A stretch of DNA of 64,000 nucleotides from Sinanaerobacter sp. ZZT-01. GTDB taxonomy: Bacteria > Bacillota > Clostridia > Peptostreptococcales > Anaerovoracaceae. This document shows positions 8,261 through 16,674 of the stretch, piece after piece; the stretch's first letter is position 1; the number at the start of each line of letters is the position of its first letter. The notes beneath the pieces are model-generated. The model had not been told where the DNA came from. It saw only the letters and a program-made list of their open reading frames with translations, and did no database searches. The DNA lies in NCBI RefSeq assembly GCF_035621135.1, contig NZ_CP141728.1, positions 2,852,001-2,916,000 on the forward strand, written 5' to 3'. Position numbers and translations under genes: made by a program.

Positions 8261-9790
8261 TTAATTCATTGAATGAAATAAAGTTACATGATCGAAAATG
8301 ACCGGAAGATTCTTGGATAAAATATCCCAATGCACTTCGAGCATTTCTTCAATATCTGCTAGATACTCATAATGAAGTTTTTCAACTGGACAGCCATCAA
8401 AATGAGTGTTTCCATCTGTCTTAAATACTTCACAGCCTTGGAATGGATTTGCTGTTCCAAGATACAAATCATTGAAGGTATCAATATAAAGAGTCCTCCC
8501 GCCATAGTTGCTTGGATTGCAAAGACCTCTTAAGGTGACCCACTTAAAATGAACACCATCATCAGACACATAAAAATCAAAACCAATTGAATATTCAAAT
8601 TGGTGAAGAACTGCTATAATTTTTTCATAAATAGAAAGGATCATTTTAGTATTATGAGGACCAATGGCATTTTCAATTGCTGTTTTATTTGCTAGTAAGA
8701 TTGCTAAGAGCAGCTCCATATTGCTAGAATCATCAAATGTGCTGACAATGAGTTGTTTATTAAATTCTTTCATTTGCCAGGCATATACATTAAATGGATT
8801 ATTAAATCCAGATCCGAGTCCGGATAAACTTTCCTTTCTCGTTCCTGTAGATGGGGTTGAAGGTAAAAGAGGTCTACCTCCGACTACCAATTCCCAACGG
8901 TCTTTTTGATCAATGCGTAACACATCGCAACCCAATGGGACAGCCCATGCAAATGGTAGCTCCTTGGCTGCATTCACATAAAGATAGCCGTTAAATTCTT
9001 CCATACTAAAGGTATATTTGTTTAATGAATCACCAAATCCTTTGTCAGCTACCAATGTCCAATGATTCATTTCAGGCTCTTCGCTGTTTGTTCTCCAAAT
9101 CTGAACTCCATCGCTGTTTACAGTTGCCACGTATATTTTATCGTGAAACTCACTCATAGCCGTGATCTGAGAATGTGGATTACAGCTTGAATCAAAATAA
9201 AGTGCAAATGGGTTTATAACAGGTTCCCAATCGTAAAATTCAGGATTTTGACTGCGGTAGAGTGGTGGAAAGGATGTTGTACTGAATTCGTCAATTGGAG
9301 CAACATACAGATAATTTCCATGTCGAAGCATTGAATTGGTTGAAGAGCCAGGCAGCTCATACATCTGAACAAAGAACCAATTGATTCCATTGCTGGATTT
9401 TAATATTTGCATTGAAGTCTTTTCTCCAACAGCTGCCGCATAGATACAAGGAGCACTGTTTGGCGGATTATCCTGCATCATAAAACGAAAACCTGTCAGC
9501 TTAGAGTTTTGTTTTGCCTGAAATACTCTTTCCCATTTTTGCGAACCGTCTTTTTTATAGCGCCATATTTCAGCAGAGTGGTTAAGTGGATTATTTGGTT
9601 TAATTAAAAAAGGTATTTGAGCATTTGGCGCAAATTTTTTAATCGTGGAATACGGGATGTTTTTTCCGGTTCCGACGTAAATATAATCATCTAGTTCACA
9701 CATAGACCAAGCGTAGTTGTTTTGTCTAGCGTTATTCAAATCATTTAGATCAAACCCGTTTAATGGGGTTATTTTTTTAAATTCATACAC
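8261..9790 (-). CDS. Uncharacterised protein with beta-propeller-like repeats
   Basis: The 509-residue product has no confidently recognised family name. It contains repeated blocks of the form M-x-E-F-x-x-x-(I/L)-Y-V-x-T: WSMCELDDYIYVGT near residue 28, LRHGNYLYVAP, MSEFHDKIYVATVN followed by IWRT, MEEFNGYLYVNAA, MKEFNKQLIVSTFD and DTFNDLYLGT followed by CEVFKT. Such spacing and strand-like blocks are typical of sialidase/kelch-like propellers, so a six- or seven-bladed propeller is inferred. No signal peptide or membrane segment is visible, and no catalytic signature was identified. GTG 9790 is the start, 9 bases after AAAGGGG. It stands alone, convergent with thiC. Confidence 0.75.
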   Translation of the reverse strand: MYEFKKITPLNGFDLNDLNNARQNNYAWSMCELDDYIYVGTGKNIPYSTIKKFAPNAQIPFLIKPNNPLNHSAEIWRYKKDGSQKWERVFQAKQNSKLTGFRFMMQDNPPNSAPCIYAAAVGEKTSMQILKSSNGINWFFVQMYELPGSSTNSMLRHGNYLYVAPIDEFSTTSFPPLYRSQNPEFYDWEPVINPFALYFDSSCNPHSQITAMSEFHDKIYVATVNSDGVQIWRTNSEEPEMNHWTLVADKGFGDSLNKYTFSMEEFNGYLYVNAAKELPFAWAVPLGCDVLRIDQKDRWELVVGGRPLLPSTPSTGTRKESLSGLGSGFNNPFNVYAWQMKEFNKQLIVSTFDDSSNMELLLAILLANKTAIENAIGPHNTKMILSIYEKIIAVLHQFEYSIGFDFYVSDDGVHFKWVTLRGLCNPSNYGGRTLYIDTFNDLYLGTANPFQGCEVFKTDGNTHFDGCPVEKLHYEYLADIEEMLEVHWDILSKNLPVIFDHVTLFHSMN

Positions 9791-9959
9791 AATGTGATTC
9801 CCCTTTCAAGGTAATAATAATGTATGCAAAAAAGAAGAAACTGTACACTATAAAAATTCAGATCAAAACTCTACGGTTCGTTGATTGCTTCTTTCTCTTT
9901 TATGGGTGTATACTTTTACAAGGGTTGACTGCATGTTGATTTGAAAGAGAGGTGATCTT

Positions 9960-10301
9960 ATGGAGCAAGGCCGAAAAGAAAAGATAAATGCTTATAAACG
10001 GCGCAGGCTTAACGGAGGTGTTTATCAAATTAAAAACCTTATAAATGGAAAATGTCTTCTACAGAGTACTACTGATTTGGCCGGAAGTAAAAATAGATTT
10101 GATTTTTCTTGCTATACAGGAAGCTGTATTAGTTATAAATTGCAAAAAGAGTGGACTATATTTGGAAAAGATTCTTTTGTTTTTGAAGTTTTAGAAGAAT
10201 TAACTCAAAAAGAGACACAAACAGAAAAGGAATTCAGTGAAGACATAAAGACATTAGAGGAAATCTGGATGGAAAAGATTGACCCTGATATACTATATTA
10301 G
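9960..10301 (+). CDS. GIY-YIG nuclease family protein
   Basis: The small protein (113 residues) carries a degenerate GIY-YIG fold: the first half-motif is GGVYQIKNLINGKCLLQST, followed by SKNRFDF and a C-terminal Glu-containing helix (TLEEIWMEKI). It resembles the subgroup of GIY-YIG domains often found joined to a LuxR-like or DUF2087 segment, and the next gene encodes exactly a DUF2087 domain. The function is not established; a nucleic-acid-acting or structural role is possible. It has a Shine-Dalgarno GAGAGGTG before ATG 9960, and 20 bases separate its stop from the start chosen for the next gene. Confidence 0.78.
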   Translation: MEQGRKEKINAYKRRRLNGGVYQIKNLINGKCLLQSTTDLAGSKNRFDFSCYTGSCISYKLQKEWTIFGKDSFVFEVLEELTQKETQTEKEFSEDIKTLEEIWMEKIDPDILY

Positions 10302-10321
10302 AGAAGGAGTGTTTGATCGTT

Positions 10322-10588
10322 ATGAAAGCGATAGAAACGTTTTTAGATGAAAACGGAAAAATTATTCGATTGCCCGCCAAAGGAGAAAAGAAGAGAGAAG
10401 TATTGCTGTATCTTGCTGAAAAATTTTCATATAATCAGGATTATACAGAAAAAGAAGTAAATTCCATAATTGATCATTGGCATACTTTTGGAGATTATTT
10501 TTTACTGAGACGGGAGTTAATTGATTCTCATTTTTTGTCGAGAACATGGGATGGTAAAAAGTACTGGAAAGAATCGTTTTTGGATTGA
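10322..10588 (+). CDS. DUF2087 domain protein
   Basis: The 88-residue protein matches the DUF2087 pattern: FLDENGKIIRLPAKGEKK near the start, then LLYLAEKF, a YTEKEVNSII helix, RRELID, and the C-terminal SRTWDGKKYW. This domain usually occurs at the C-terminus of transcription regulators or beside GIY-YIG proteins, and is probably a small winged-helix-like DNA-binding or accessory domain. Start ATG 10322 is preferred; TTG 10313 lies only three bases from AAGGAG. It forms a likely two-gene unit with the preceding GIY-YIG gene. Its own role is unknown. Confidence 0.78.
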   Translation: MKAIETFLDENGKIIRLPAKGEKKREVLLYLAEKFSYNQDYTEKEVNSIIDHWHTFGDYFLLRRELIDSHFLSRTWDGKKYWKESFLD

Positions 10589-10636
10589 TGTAAAAAAGCT
10601 GGGATTTTATTAAAAAAGGTGGAAAGGAGTGAGAAA

Positions 10637-11221
10637 ATGGATTGCAAAAAGGTTGGAGATTTAATTTATACGCTAAGAAAAGAAAAAGGAATGACCCAAA
10701 AAGAAATTGCGGATCTTATGAATATTAGTGATCGAACGATCAGTAAATGGGAACGTGGGTTGGGCTGCCCGGATGTCTCGTTACTTTCTGATTTATCGCA
10801 AATACTTGGAGTAAATATAGAAGAAATTTTATTGGGAAGAGTGAATCTCAATGAAAGTGTCGGAGGAAACATGAAAAAGATAAAATTTTACGTCTGTCCG
10901 CAATGTGGTAATTTATTGACTGCGGCAAGTGAAGCAAATGTTTCATGCTGCGGAAGAAGATTAAATGGTTTGACAGCAGAAAAAGCACCAGATGAACATG
11001 AACTTAAGGTAGAATCGATTGAAGATGAATTATATATTTCATCCGATCATGAGATGAAAAAAGATCATTTTATTTCTTTTGCTGCATTTGCAACAGGAGA
11101 CAAGGTCTTTCTTGTAAAGCAATATCCGGAATGGGGACTGCAATTTCGCCTTCCACGGCTTGGACACGGAAAATTATATTTTTATTGCACAAAGCATGGG
11201 CTGTTTTATCAATTACTATAA
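10637..11221 (+). CDS. XRE-type HTH regulator fused to a desulfoferrodoxin-like module
   Basis: The 194-residue protein has two parts. Residues 3-67 form an XRE/Cro-type helix-turn-helix (LRKEKGMTQKEIADLMNISDRTISKWERG). Residues 82-194 look like desulfoferrodoxin. A desulforedoxin-type Cys4 site is present as CPQC and CC (C87, C90, C104, C105), and the five superoxide-reductase iron ligands can be aligned as H121, H138 (DHEM), H144 (DHFI), C184 and H187 (YCTKHG). The lysine next to the first His in classical superoxide reductases is Glu120 here. A redox- or iron-sensing regulator is inferred; activity is not shown. ATG 10637 follows GGAG with 7-base spacing. An intrinsic terminator follows. 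Confidence 0.8.
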   Translation: MDCKKVGDLIYTLRKEKGMTQKEIADLMNISDRTISKWERGLGCPDVSLLSDLSQILGVNIEEILLGRVNLNESVGGNMKKIKFYVCPQCGNLLTAASEANVSCCGRRLNGLTAEKAPDEHELKVESIEDELYISSDHEMKKDHFISFAAFATGDKVFLVKQYPEWGLQFRLPRLGHGKLYFYCTKHGLFYQLL

Positions 11222-11290
11222 CAATATATTTTATGATAGGGAGCTTGTAATGAAAAATAAAGTTCCATTCATAAAAAATAAAACGAAAAG

Positions 11291-11316
11291 GGAGCAATGA
11301 AATGTTGCTCCTTTTT
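11291..11316 (+). terminator. Intrinsic terminator after the HTH gene
   Basis: A 7-bp stem, GGAGCAA/TTGCTCC (11291-11311), with a seven-base loop is followed by TTTTT. Confidence 0.75.
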
Positions 11317-11480
11317 AAGTGGGATCAAAATAATAAAAAACGATTTTAATGAAAAAGTAAGCAAGAGAAAATACCTTGATAGGAGTGTTATTTTACAGAA
11401 TAAATAATGTCGAACTTTAAATTTTGGTGTATAATAAAAACATATTTGCTAAAAAGCGAAACTAGATGTAGGTGTAACTT

Positions 11481-12932
11481 ATGATAAAGTATTTGAAAAT
11501 GCGGATAAGCTTAATGATTAGTATAATAATTTTAATTGGATTCATTTCGATTTCGTTTGTAAATTATTATACTTATGGCAAAGTGATCAAAGATGATATT
11601 AAAAATATATCAAAGCTGACTTCTACCAACATTTATTCTGATATTAACAATGAATTGACCAAGCCTATTTTCGTATCCTTGACTATGGCAAATGATCATT
11701 TCTTAAAGGATTGGTTATCTAACGAACAGGATCATTTAGACGATGTTGATTACATAAAAAAATTACAGGATTTCCTTGTTGGGATCAAGCTGAAATACAA
11801 CTATAATTCAGTTTTTTTAGTTTCAGCACAATCGAATCACTACTACCATTATGAAGGTATCCATAAAAAAATTTCCGGAGACAATGAACACGATCAATGG
11901 TATTATACATTTGTTGACGGAGAAATGCTCTATGATTTAGATGTAGATACGGATGAAGTTGCAAATAACATACTGACGGTTTTTATTAATTGCAGAATTG
12001 AAGATGATAACGGTGCTCTCATGGGGGTTGTCGGTGTTGGCGTAAAAATGGATGAAGTACAATTCCTTCTAAAAAAATTTGAAGATAATTTTGACTTAGA
12101 AGCTTGTCTAATCAATGACAAAGGCTTAATGCAGGTTCATACCCGCAGCAAATTGATTGAAAAAGTAAATTTGTTTGATGAACCGGTGATTGCTCAATTT
12201 AAAGATGAGATAATAAAAAATAAAGAGTCATTGGAAACATTTCGCTACCGAGAGCAAAATTTAGACGGATACTTAATAACGAGATACATACCGGAGATGG
12301 ACTGGTACCTTATGGTAAAAAAAGATACTTCAATATTAAAAAAATCCTTTCAGTCCCAGATGCTAAGCGATCTTTTTATAATTTTACTGGTCATTTTACT
12401 CTTACTTCTACTAGGGTTTTATCTAGTTCGCCGATATGAACAACATATTACAGAATTGATTAAGACCGACCAGCTGACAAATCTGCCGAATCGGAGAGCT
12501 TTTGATGAGTCGATTTACGATGCATTAGATCAATTTAATAAAGCAGGTAAATTATTTACAGTATTTGTATTTGATATTGACAATTTCAAATGTGTGAATG
12601 ATACACATGGACATATTTTTGGAGATCAAGTATTAAGATTAATCGGGACTATGGCAAAAAAACAAATGGGAGCAGAAGCGTTAATTACCCGCTGGGGTGG
12701 TGATGAATTTGCGGGCATTCTTTACGAATCAGGAAGCGATCCGCAGAAGACAGCACAAGATTTAGTGGAATATATAGGTTCAATAGAAGAGCTGAAAGAA
12801 CACGGAATTACAATCAGCTTAGGGATGACTCAGGTACAGTTTTTTGATACACCTGATTCGATCATGATACGCGCAGACCAGGGTTTATATGAAGCGAAAA
12901 AAAACGGAAAAAACCAGTTTCATATCATATAG
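11481..12932 (+). CDS. Membrane-bound diguanylate cyclase with extracytoplasmic sensor domain
   Basis: The 483-residue product has an N-terminal membrane segment (about residues 9-29), an extracytoplasmic region of about 260 residues resembling a dCache sensor, a second hydrophobic segment (LFIILLVILLLLLLGFYLV, near 292-312), and a cytoplasmic GGDEF domain (about 325-483). The active-site motif is intact as RWGGDEFAG, with GGDEF at 406-410, so it should make c-di-GMP. The inhibitory RxxD site five residues before GGDEF is absent (that position reads GAEA). The sensed ligand is unknown. A TATAAT lies at 11430-11435 upstream. The stop overlaps the upstream region of the next gene. Confidence 0.9.
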   Translation: MIKYLKMRISLMISIIILIGFISISFVNYYTYGKVIKDDIKNISKLTSTNIYSDINNELTKPIFVSLTMANDHFLKDWLSNEQDHLDDVDYIKKLQDFLVGIKLKYNYNSVFLVSAQSNHYYHYEGIHKKISGDNEHDQWYYTFVDGEMLYDLDVDTDEVANNILTVFINCRIEDDNGALMGVVGVGVKMDEVQFLLKKFEDNFDLEACLINDKGLMQVHTRSKLIEKVNLFDEPVIAQFKDEIIKNKESLETFRYREQNLDGYLITRYIPEMDWYLMVKKDTSILKKSFQSQMLSDLFIILLVILLLLLLGFYLVRRYEQHITELIKTDQLTNLPNRRAFDESIYDALDQFNKAGKLFTVFVFDIDNFKCVNDTHGHIFGDQVLRLIGTMAKKQMGAEALITRWGGDEFAGILYESGSDPQKTAQDLVEYIGSIEELKEHGITISLGMTQVQFFDTPDSIMIRADQGLYEAKKNGKNQFHII

Positions 12933-12951
12933 TAAAGAAAGGGAGAAAGTC

Positions 12952-13365
12952 TTGAAAAGTATTAAGCCGGGTAGAGGGCCTTCCATGATGAATGGAATTG
13001 GGTCCATTGCAGCAGGAATATTTGGAATATTTTGGACGTTTTTTGCGGTCAGCATGGGAGCACCGTGGTTCTTTGCATTGTTCGGAATCATATTTGTAGG
13101 CATGGCTATTGTGCAGGCTATCTACAATTTAAATAATGCAACAAATAAAAATCGTTTTTCAGAATATGATATCGTGGAAAATTCAGAAGAGCGTGATCCG
13201 ATGCAGGAATATATAAATAATAGAGTAAAAGACGAACAAGGCTCTGAAAGCGATATGGATCTAAAAATAGAGGATCAGAAGTTTCATTATTGTCCATATT
13301 GTGGAGCAAATGCAAACGCTGATTTTGAATTTTGCAGTAGATGCGGGAGGAAACTTCCAGATTAA
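12952..13365 (+). CDS. Small membrane protein with C-terminal zinc ribbon
   Basis: The predicted protein of 137 residues has two adjacent hydrophobic segments (about 15-34 and 38-58), a charged linker, and a C-terminal zinc ribbon CPYC-x10-CSRC (C114, C117, C128, C131). TTG 12952 is chosen because GGGAG lies six bases upstream and 19 bases after the cyclase stop codon; the longer open frame would overlap the cyclase 3' end. The spacing suggests it is cotranscribed with the diguanylate cyclase. Function unknown; zinc-ribbon/TM proteins of this kind are frequent in Clostridia. Confidence 0.72.
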   Translation: MKSIKPGRGPSMMNGIGSIAAGIFGIFWTFFAVSMGAPWFFALFGIIFVGMAIVQAIYNLNNATNKNRFSEYDIVENSEERDPMQEYINNRVKDEQGSESDMDLKIEDQKFHYCPYCGANANADFEFCSRCGRKLPD

Positions 13366-13399
13366 GATCGCTTTTATATTCGGGGGGAGGGAATAACTT

Positions 13400-14073
13400 A
13401 TGAATTTACAAAATGAACCGGTCATTTCTATCAAAGACTTGAAAATGAAAATCCATCTGCAGCACAGATTGTAATAGGGGACTTTTGCTTCTATGCGGGA
13501 AAACCAAATGAGAAACTTGTGGCTCAGGCGGCAGCACCGATTATGATTCCTCGGAATGAAGAATGGGGTCAAATCATTAAATCTGTTTGGAGAAATCGTG
13601 TAGAGGAGACTCTGCGATATGCAATTAAGAAAGAACCAAACATTTTTAACGTTGAAAGGTTGAAGCAATATGTGAAATCCTTAGGAGAAACATATACTCT
13701 CAAATTGATTGACCAGGAAATCTACGATTACATCATTGGTGAAAATTGGTCAAAGGATCTCTGCTCACAGTTTTTAGATTTCCATGATTATAGAAAAAGA
13801 GGAATTGGAGTTGCTGTAATCGATCACGGCAAACCCGTTTCCGGGGCATCATCATATACGATTTATAATGATGGTATAGAGGTTGAAATAGACACAAAGC
13901 CTGAATTTCGAAAAAAAGGACTTGCAACAGCTTGTGGTGCAGGATTAATTTTAGAATGTTTGGATCGAGGATTGTATCCAAGTTGGGATGCACATGATTT
14001 GCGTTCTGTTGCGTTGGCAGAAAAGCTTGGATATCATATGGATTATCCTTATACGGTTTACATTAAAAAGTAG
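13400..14073 (+). pseudogene. GNAT-family N-acetyltransferase, apparent single-base frameshift near the 5' end
   Basis: A very strong Shine-Dalgarno (GGGGGGAGGG) precedes ATG 13400, whose frame encodes MNLQNEPVISIKDL and then stops at 13472. The rest of the protein lies in another frame, open from 13417 to 14073, and reads ENENPSAAQIVIGDFCF onward. Restoring one base near 13438 joins them. The C-terminal half carries GNAT features (GVAVIDHGKPVSGASSYT, EIDTKPEFRKKGLATACGAGL as the acetyl-CoA loop, LRSVALAEKLGY). The only ordinary start in the second frame, GTG 13519, has poor ribosome-binding context and would lose conserved N-terminal sequence. It may be a recent pseudogene or a sequencing error; the substrate is unknown. 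Confidence 0.65.
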
Positions 14074-14238
14074 TATAGAGTATATAATAAAATGCAGGGA
14101 TTTTATGAAAAAATTGAGTTACATATTATTATATAATCCTATTAGTAAAAGGAGAACTGGAAAGAATATAATGTATGAACTAAATTTTACGTATGGGTAA
14201 GTATTAATTAGTCAGATAATGAAATGTAGGGGAGTATA

Positions 14239-15186
14239 ATGGGAAATATTGAAATGGATCAATTAACACAGCGAATTAAGAGTTTGCAGAATAAGGTTAC
14301 ACGGAAGAAAAATCTGGAAGATATGATAGCAGATTTAGAAAATGAAAGAGCAGTTTTGGAAGAAAAAGAAAACATCTTGGAGTCATTGCGTGATAAAGAG
14401 CAGACAGATGTAAATAAATTAAAGGGTCTTAGCTTGTCTTCCGTGTATTATTCCATTACAGGACGAAAAGAAGAGCAGCTGCAAAAAGAATCCAAAGAAG
14501 CCTATGTGGCATCGGTAAAATATGAGCGGATTTGCACACAATTAAAAACGATCAATCAGGACATTCAAAGATATGAAGAAGAACTTGAAGATTTATCTTC
14601 TTGCGAAGGGGAATACGAACAGCTTTTAAATGAGAAAAAAGAAATTATGAAAAAGACGGACTCGCTTAATGGGCCTAAAATTTTTAAACTTGAAAATGAG
14701 TTATCTGCATTAAAGAAGCAGGGTAAAGAACTAAACGAAGCTTACTCAATCGGAAAAAGTGTTATAAATAAAATACACAGCATTACACAATCCTTAGACA
14801 GCGCCGAAGGGTGGGGGACTTGGGATTTGCTTGGTGGGGGGCTGGTTTCTAATATAGCAAAACATTCCCACTTAGATGAGGCAGAACAGGAAATACAGCA
14901 ATTGCAAACTCTTTTAGAAAAATATAAAGAAGAACTTGAAGATGTGAAGATTCAATCTGAAGTACATGCGAAGGTCAGTGGTTTTTTATATTTTGCTGAT
15001 TTTTTCTTCGATGGTATCTTTGCGGATTGGACAGTACTGAATCATATTCAAACGAGTCAAAATAAAATTGAAGATATTCATAAACAGGTTCGTCAGATGC
15101 AAAAACACTTGGATGATACGAAAAAGGAGATTCAAAATAAAATACAGCAAACACAAGAAAAATTGGAACAAGTGATATTAAATTGA
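14239..15186 (+). CDS. Coiled-coil protein of unknown function
   Basis: The 315-residue protein is rich in Glu, Lys, Gln and Leu in heptad-like order. Coiled coils are likely at about residues 5-60, 80-185, 210-245 and 275-315. They are interrupted by a glycine- and tryptophan-containing segment (GWGTWDLLGGGLVSNIAKHSHLDEA) and a short aromatic patch (FLYFADFFFDGIFADW). There is no signal peptide or clear transmembrane helix. ATG 14239 is preceded by TAGGGGAG. I do not recognise the family; similar lone coiled-coil proteins occur in Clostridia. It is monocistronic, with its own terminator. Confidence 0.75.
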   Translation: MGNIEMDQLTQRIKSLQNKVTRKKNLEDMIADLENERAVLEEKENILESLRDKEQTDVNKLKGLSLSSVYYSITGRKEEQLQKESKEAYVASVKYERICTQLKTINQDIQRYEEELEDLSSCEGEYEQLLNEKKEIMKKTDSLNGPKIFKLENELSALKKQGKELNEAYSIGKSVINKIHSITQSLDSAEGWGTWDLLGGGLVSNIAKHSHLDEAEQEIQQLQTLLEKYKEELEDVKIQSEVHAKVSGFLYFADFFFDGIFADWTVLNHIQTSQNKIEDIHKQVRQMQKHLDDTKKEIQNKIQQTQEKLEQVILN

Positions 15187-15209
15187 GTAAACATATAAAA
15201 TAAATAAAA

Positions 15210-15242
15210 AATAGCATGTTTTTCGAGGCATGTTATTTTTTT
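15210..15242 (+). terminator. Intrinsic terminator after the coiled-coil gene
   Basis: A 9-bp stem, AATAGCATG/CATGTTATT (one G-U pair), with a ten-base loop runs into a seven-T tract. Confidence 0.75.
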
Positions 15243-15324
15243 ATCTTAGGCATTTTAAGCGAGTTAGTAGCAATATATTTTTTAGAACATATTATAAATT
15301 GAATAAATAGAAAGGAGGATTACA

Positions 15325-16089
15325 ATGCAAGAGTACATCATACAACCCAATGATACATTATTTTACATTGCAAAGAAATTTGGGATCCCTTTAGTACAAT
15401 TAATCAACGCAAATCCTGAATTAGCCAATCCCAATTTAATCTATATTGGGCAAGTTATAAAAATTCCTGACTTATTTAGGATCCCAGAACAATTTGATAC
15501 AATAGAAGAAAATGCAGTAGGGGTTATCGATGATATTTATTTAGGTGATTGGGCAAAGGCAATTGGTAAGGTGGAAATTATACAAAAAGCAATGAACGAT
15601 GCGATGACTTATCTACAGGAGGCCTATGTTCCAAATCAGCTTATATCTTCAATGAATACTGCAATTCGTAGTTTAGATCAAAATGTAATGCAAAAAAGAA
15701 CTTATCCTGCAATTTCTCAAGCAAATCAAGTCACAAGATTTCTTGCTGATATGCTGGATTATTATGAAGTGATCATTCCGCCAGACATAAAAAGGCTATC
15801 TTATCTAGGCAGGCAGATGATTATTAATATCGAAAGTAACGATTGGAATGAAGCAAATAATAACTACATGACTGCAAAAAGATATTGGGAGAGATTAAAA
15901 CCCGAACTTGACGAAAAATACAATGATAACATTGTTGAATTTGATATGTTGTTAAATGATTTAGGAGAATCCATCAAAAATAAAAATTATGAGATGACAA
16001 TTGAAAATATCGTTGCAATGCTTGATGGTATTCAAATGTTGGAAAATGATTTTGCAGAGCAAAGACAAAATGAAATGGCTGCAGAGTAA
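15325..16089 (+). CDS. LysM-domain protein without signal peptide
   Basis: The 254-residue protein starts directly with one LysM domain (residues 3-49: EYIIQPNDTLFYIAKKFGIPL...INANPELANPNLIYIGQVIKIPD). A helical region of about 200 residues without a recognised family name follows. No signal peptide or membrane helix is visible. In endospore formers, LysM proteins without export signals are often spore-coat or cortex proteins made in the mother cell (SafA and SpoVID are examples); that role is inference here. The ribosome-binding site is excellent (AAAGGAGG before ATG 15325), and a terminator follows. Confidence 0.82.
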   Translation: MQEYIIQPNDTLFYIAKKFGIPLVQLINANPELANPNLIYIGQVIKIPDLFRIPEQFDTIEENAVGVIDDIYLGDWAKAIGKVEIIQKAMNDAMTYLQEAYVPNQLISSMNTAIRSLDQNVMQKRTYPAISQANQVTRFLADMLDYYEVIIPPDIKRLSYLGRQMIINIESNDWNEANNNYMTAKRYWERLKPELDEKYNDNIVEFDMLLNDLGESIKNKNYEMTIENIVAMLDGIQMLENDFAEQRQNEMAAE

Positions 16090-16136
16090 GTATGATATAA
16101 GACTTTTCATTTTATAGCTACTTATTTATGTAAGTT

Positions 16137-16176
16137 AATAACTGGGTAATGCTATTTACATTGCTCAGTTATTTTT
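16137..16176 (+). terminator. Terminator after the LysM gene
   Basis: A 15-bp imperfect stem (two G-U pairs), arms 16137-16151 and 16159-16173 with a seven-base loop, runs into ATTTTT. Confidence 0.78.
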
Positions 16177-16674
16177 ATTATATTTCAAAAGTATAAAGAC
16201 TTAGGGGAATTGTATTATAAAATAATATAAATTTTATTCTAGACACTACAATTATTTTAAAATGTTTTATAAGGAAAAGAAAGCAGAAGAGAGGCGTAAC
16301 TATTCCTAAAATGTGTGTTTTCGGAATAGTTAATAAGGTTTTTGAAAAAACAGGCCATTTATAATGCTTTTAAGCCACATTTTATATAGTTATTATATTC
16401 TGATATTTATAACAATATATAAATTATCTTTCTACTCTACTATGCGGTTCTATATTGTGAAATTCTTTAATTCGATTTTAACTATTTTTATCAAAGCTTT
16501 TCTATCTCAAAAACCTATAGCCTCATTCCATAATTACACTCTATCTAAAATATTTCTTATAGATCATGCATTATTTTTTTTAGTAAATCTTTTGGTTCCT
16601 CATTAACTTTATTTAAAACAATCCTTCTTAGTAGCTTATAAAAACTACGTTAGAATCAATCAAAATTACAATTT

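Noticed and set aside
11250-11300. 16-codon open frame with GGGAG before it, ending inside a terminator
   Set aside because: Too short and without residue bias; probably chance sequence in the 3' untranslated region of the HTH gene.
11317-11480. c-di-GMP riboswitch upstream of the diguanylate cyclase
   Set aside because: The conserved CACGCACAGGGCAAACC-type core is absent.
13988-14200. 70-codon open frame overlapping the GNAT 3' end, and a nested 32-codon frame from 14104
   Set aside because: Mostly in the shadow of the acetyltransferase; no good ribosome-binding site or recognisable protein.
16364-16606. 80-codon open frame in the AT-rich gap
   Set aside because: No Shine-Dalgarno, low-complexity Phe/Ile/Leu-rich translation typical of AT-rich noncoding DNA, no recognised family.
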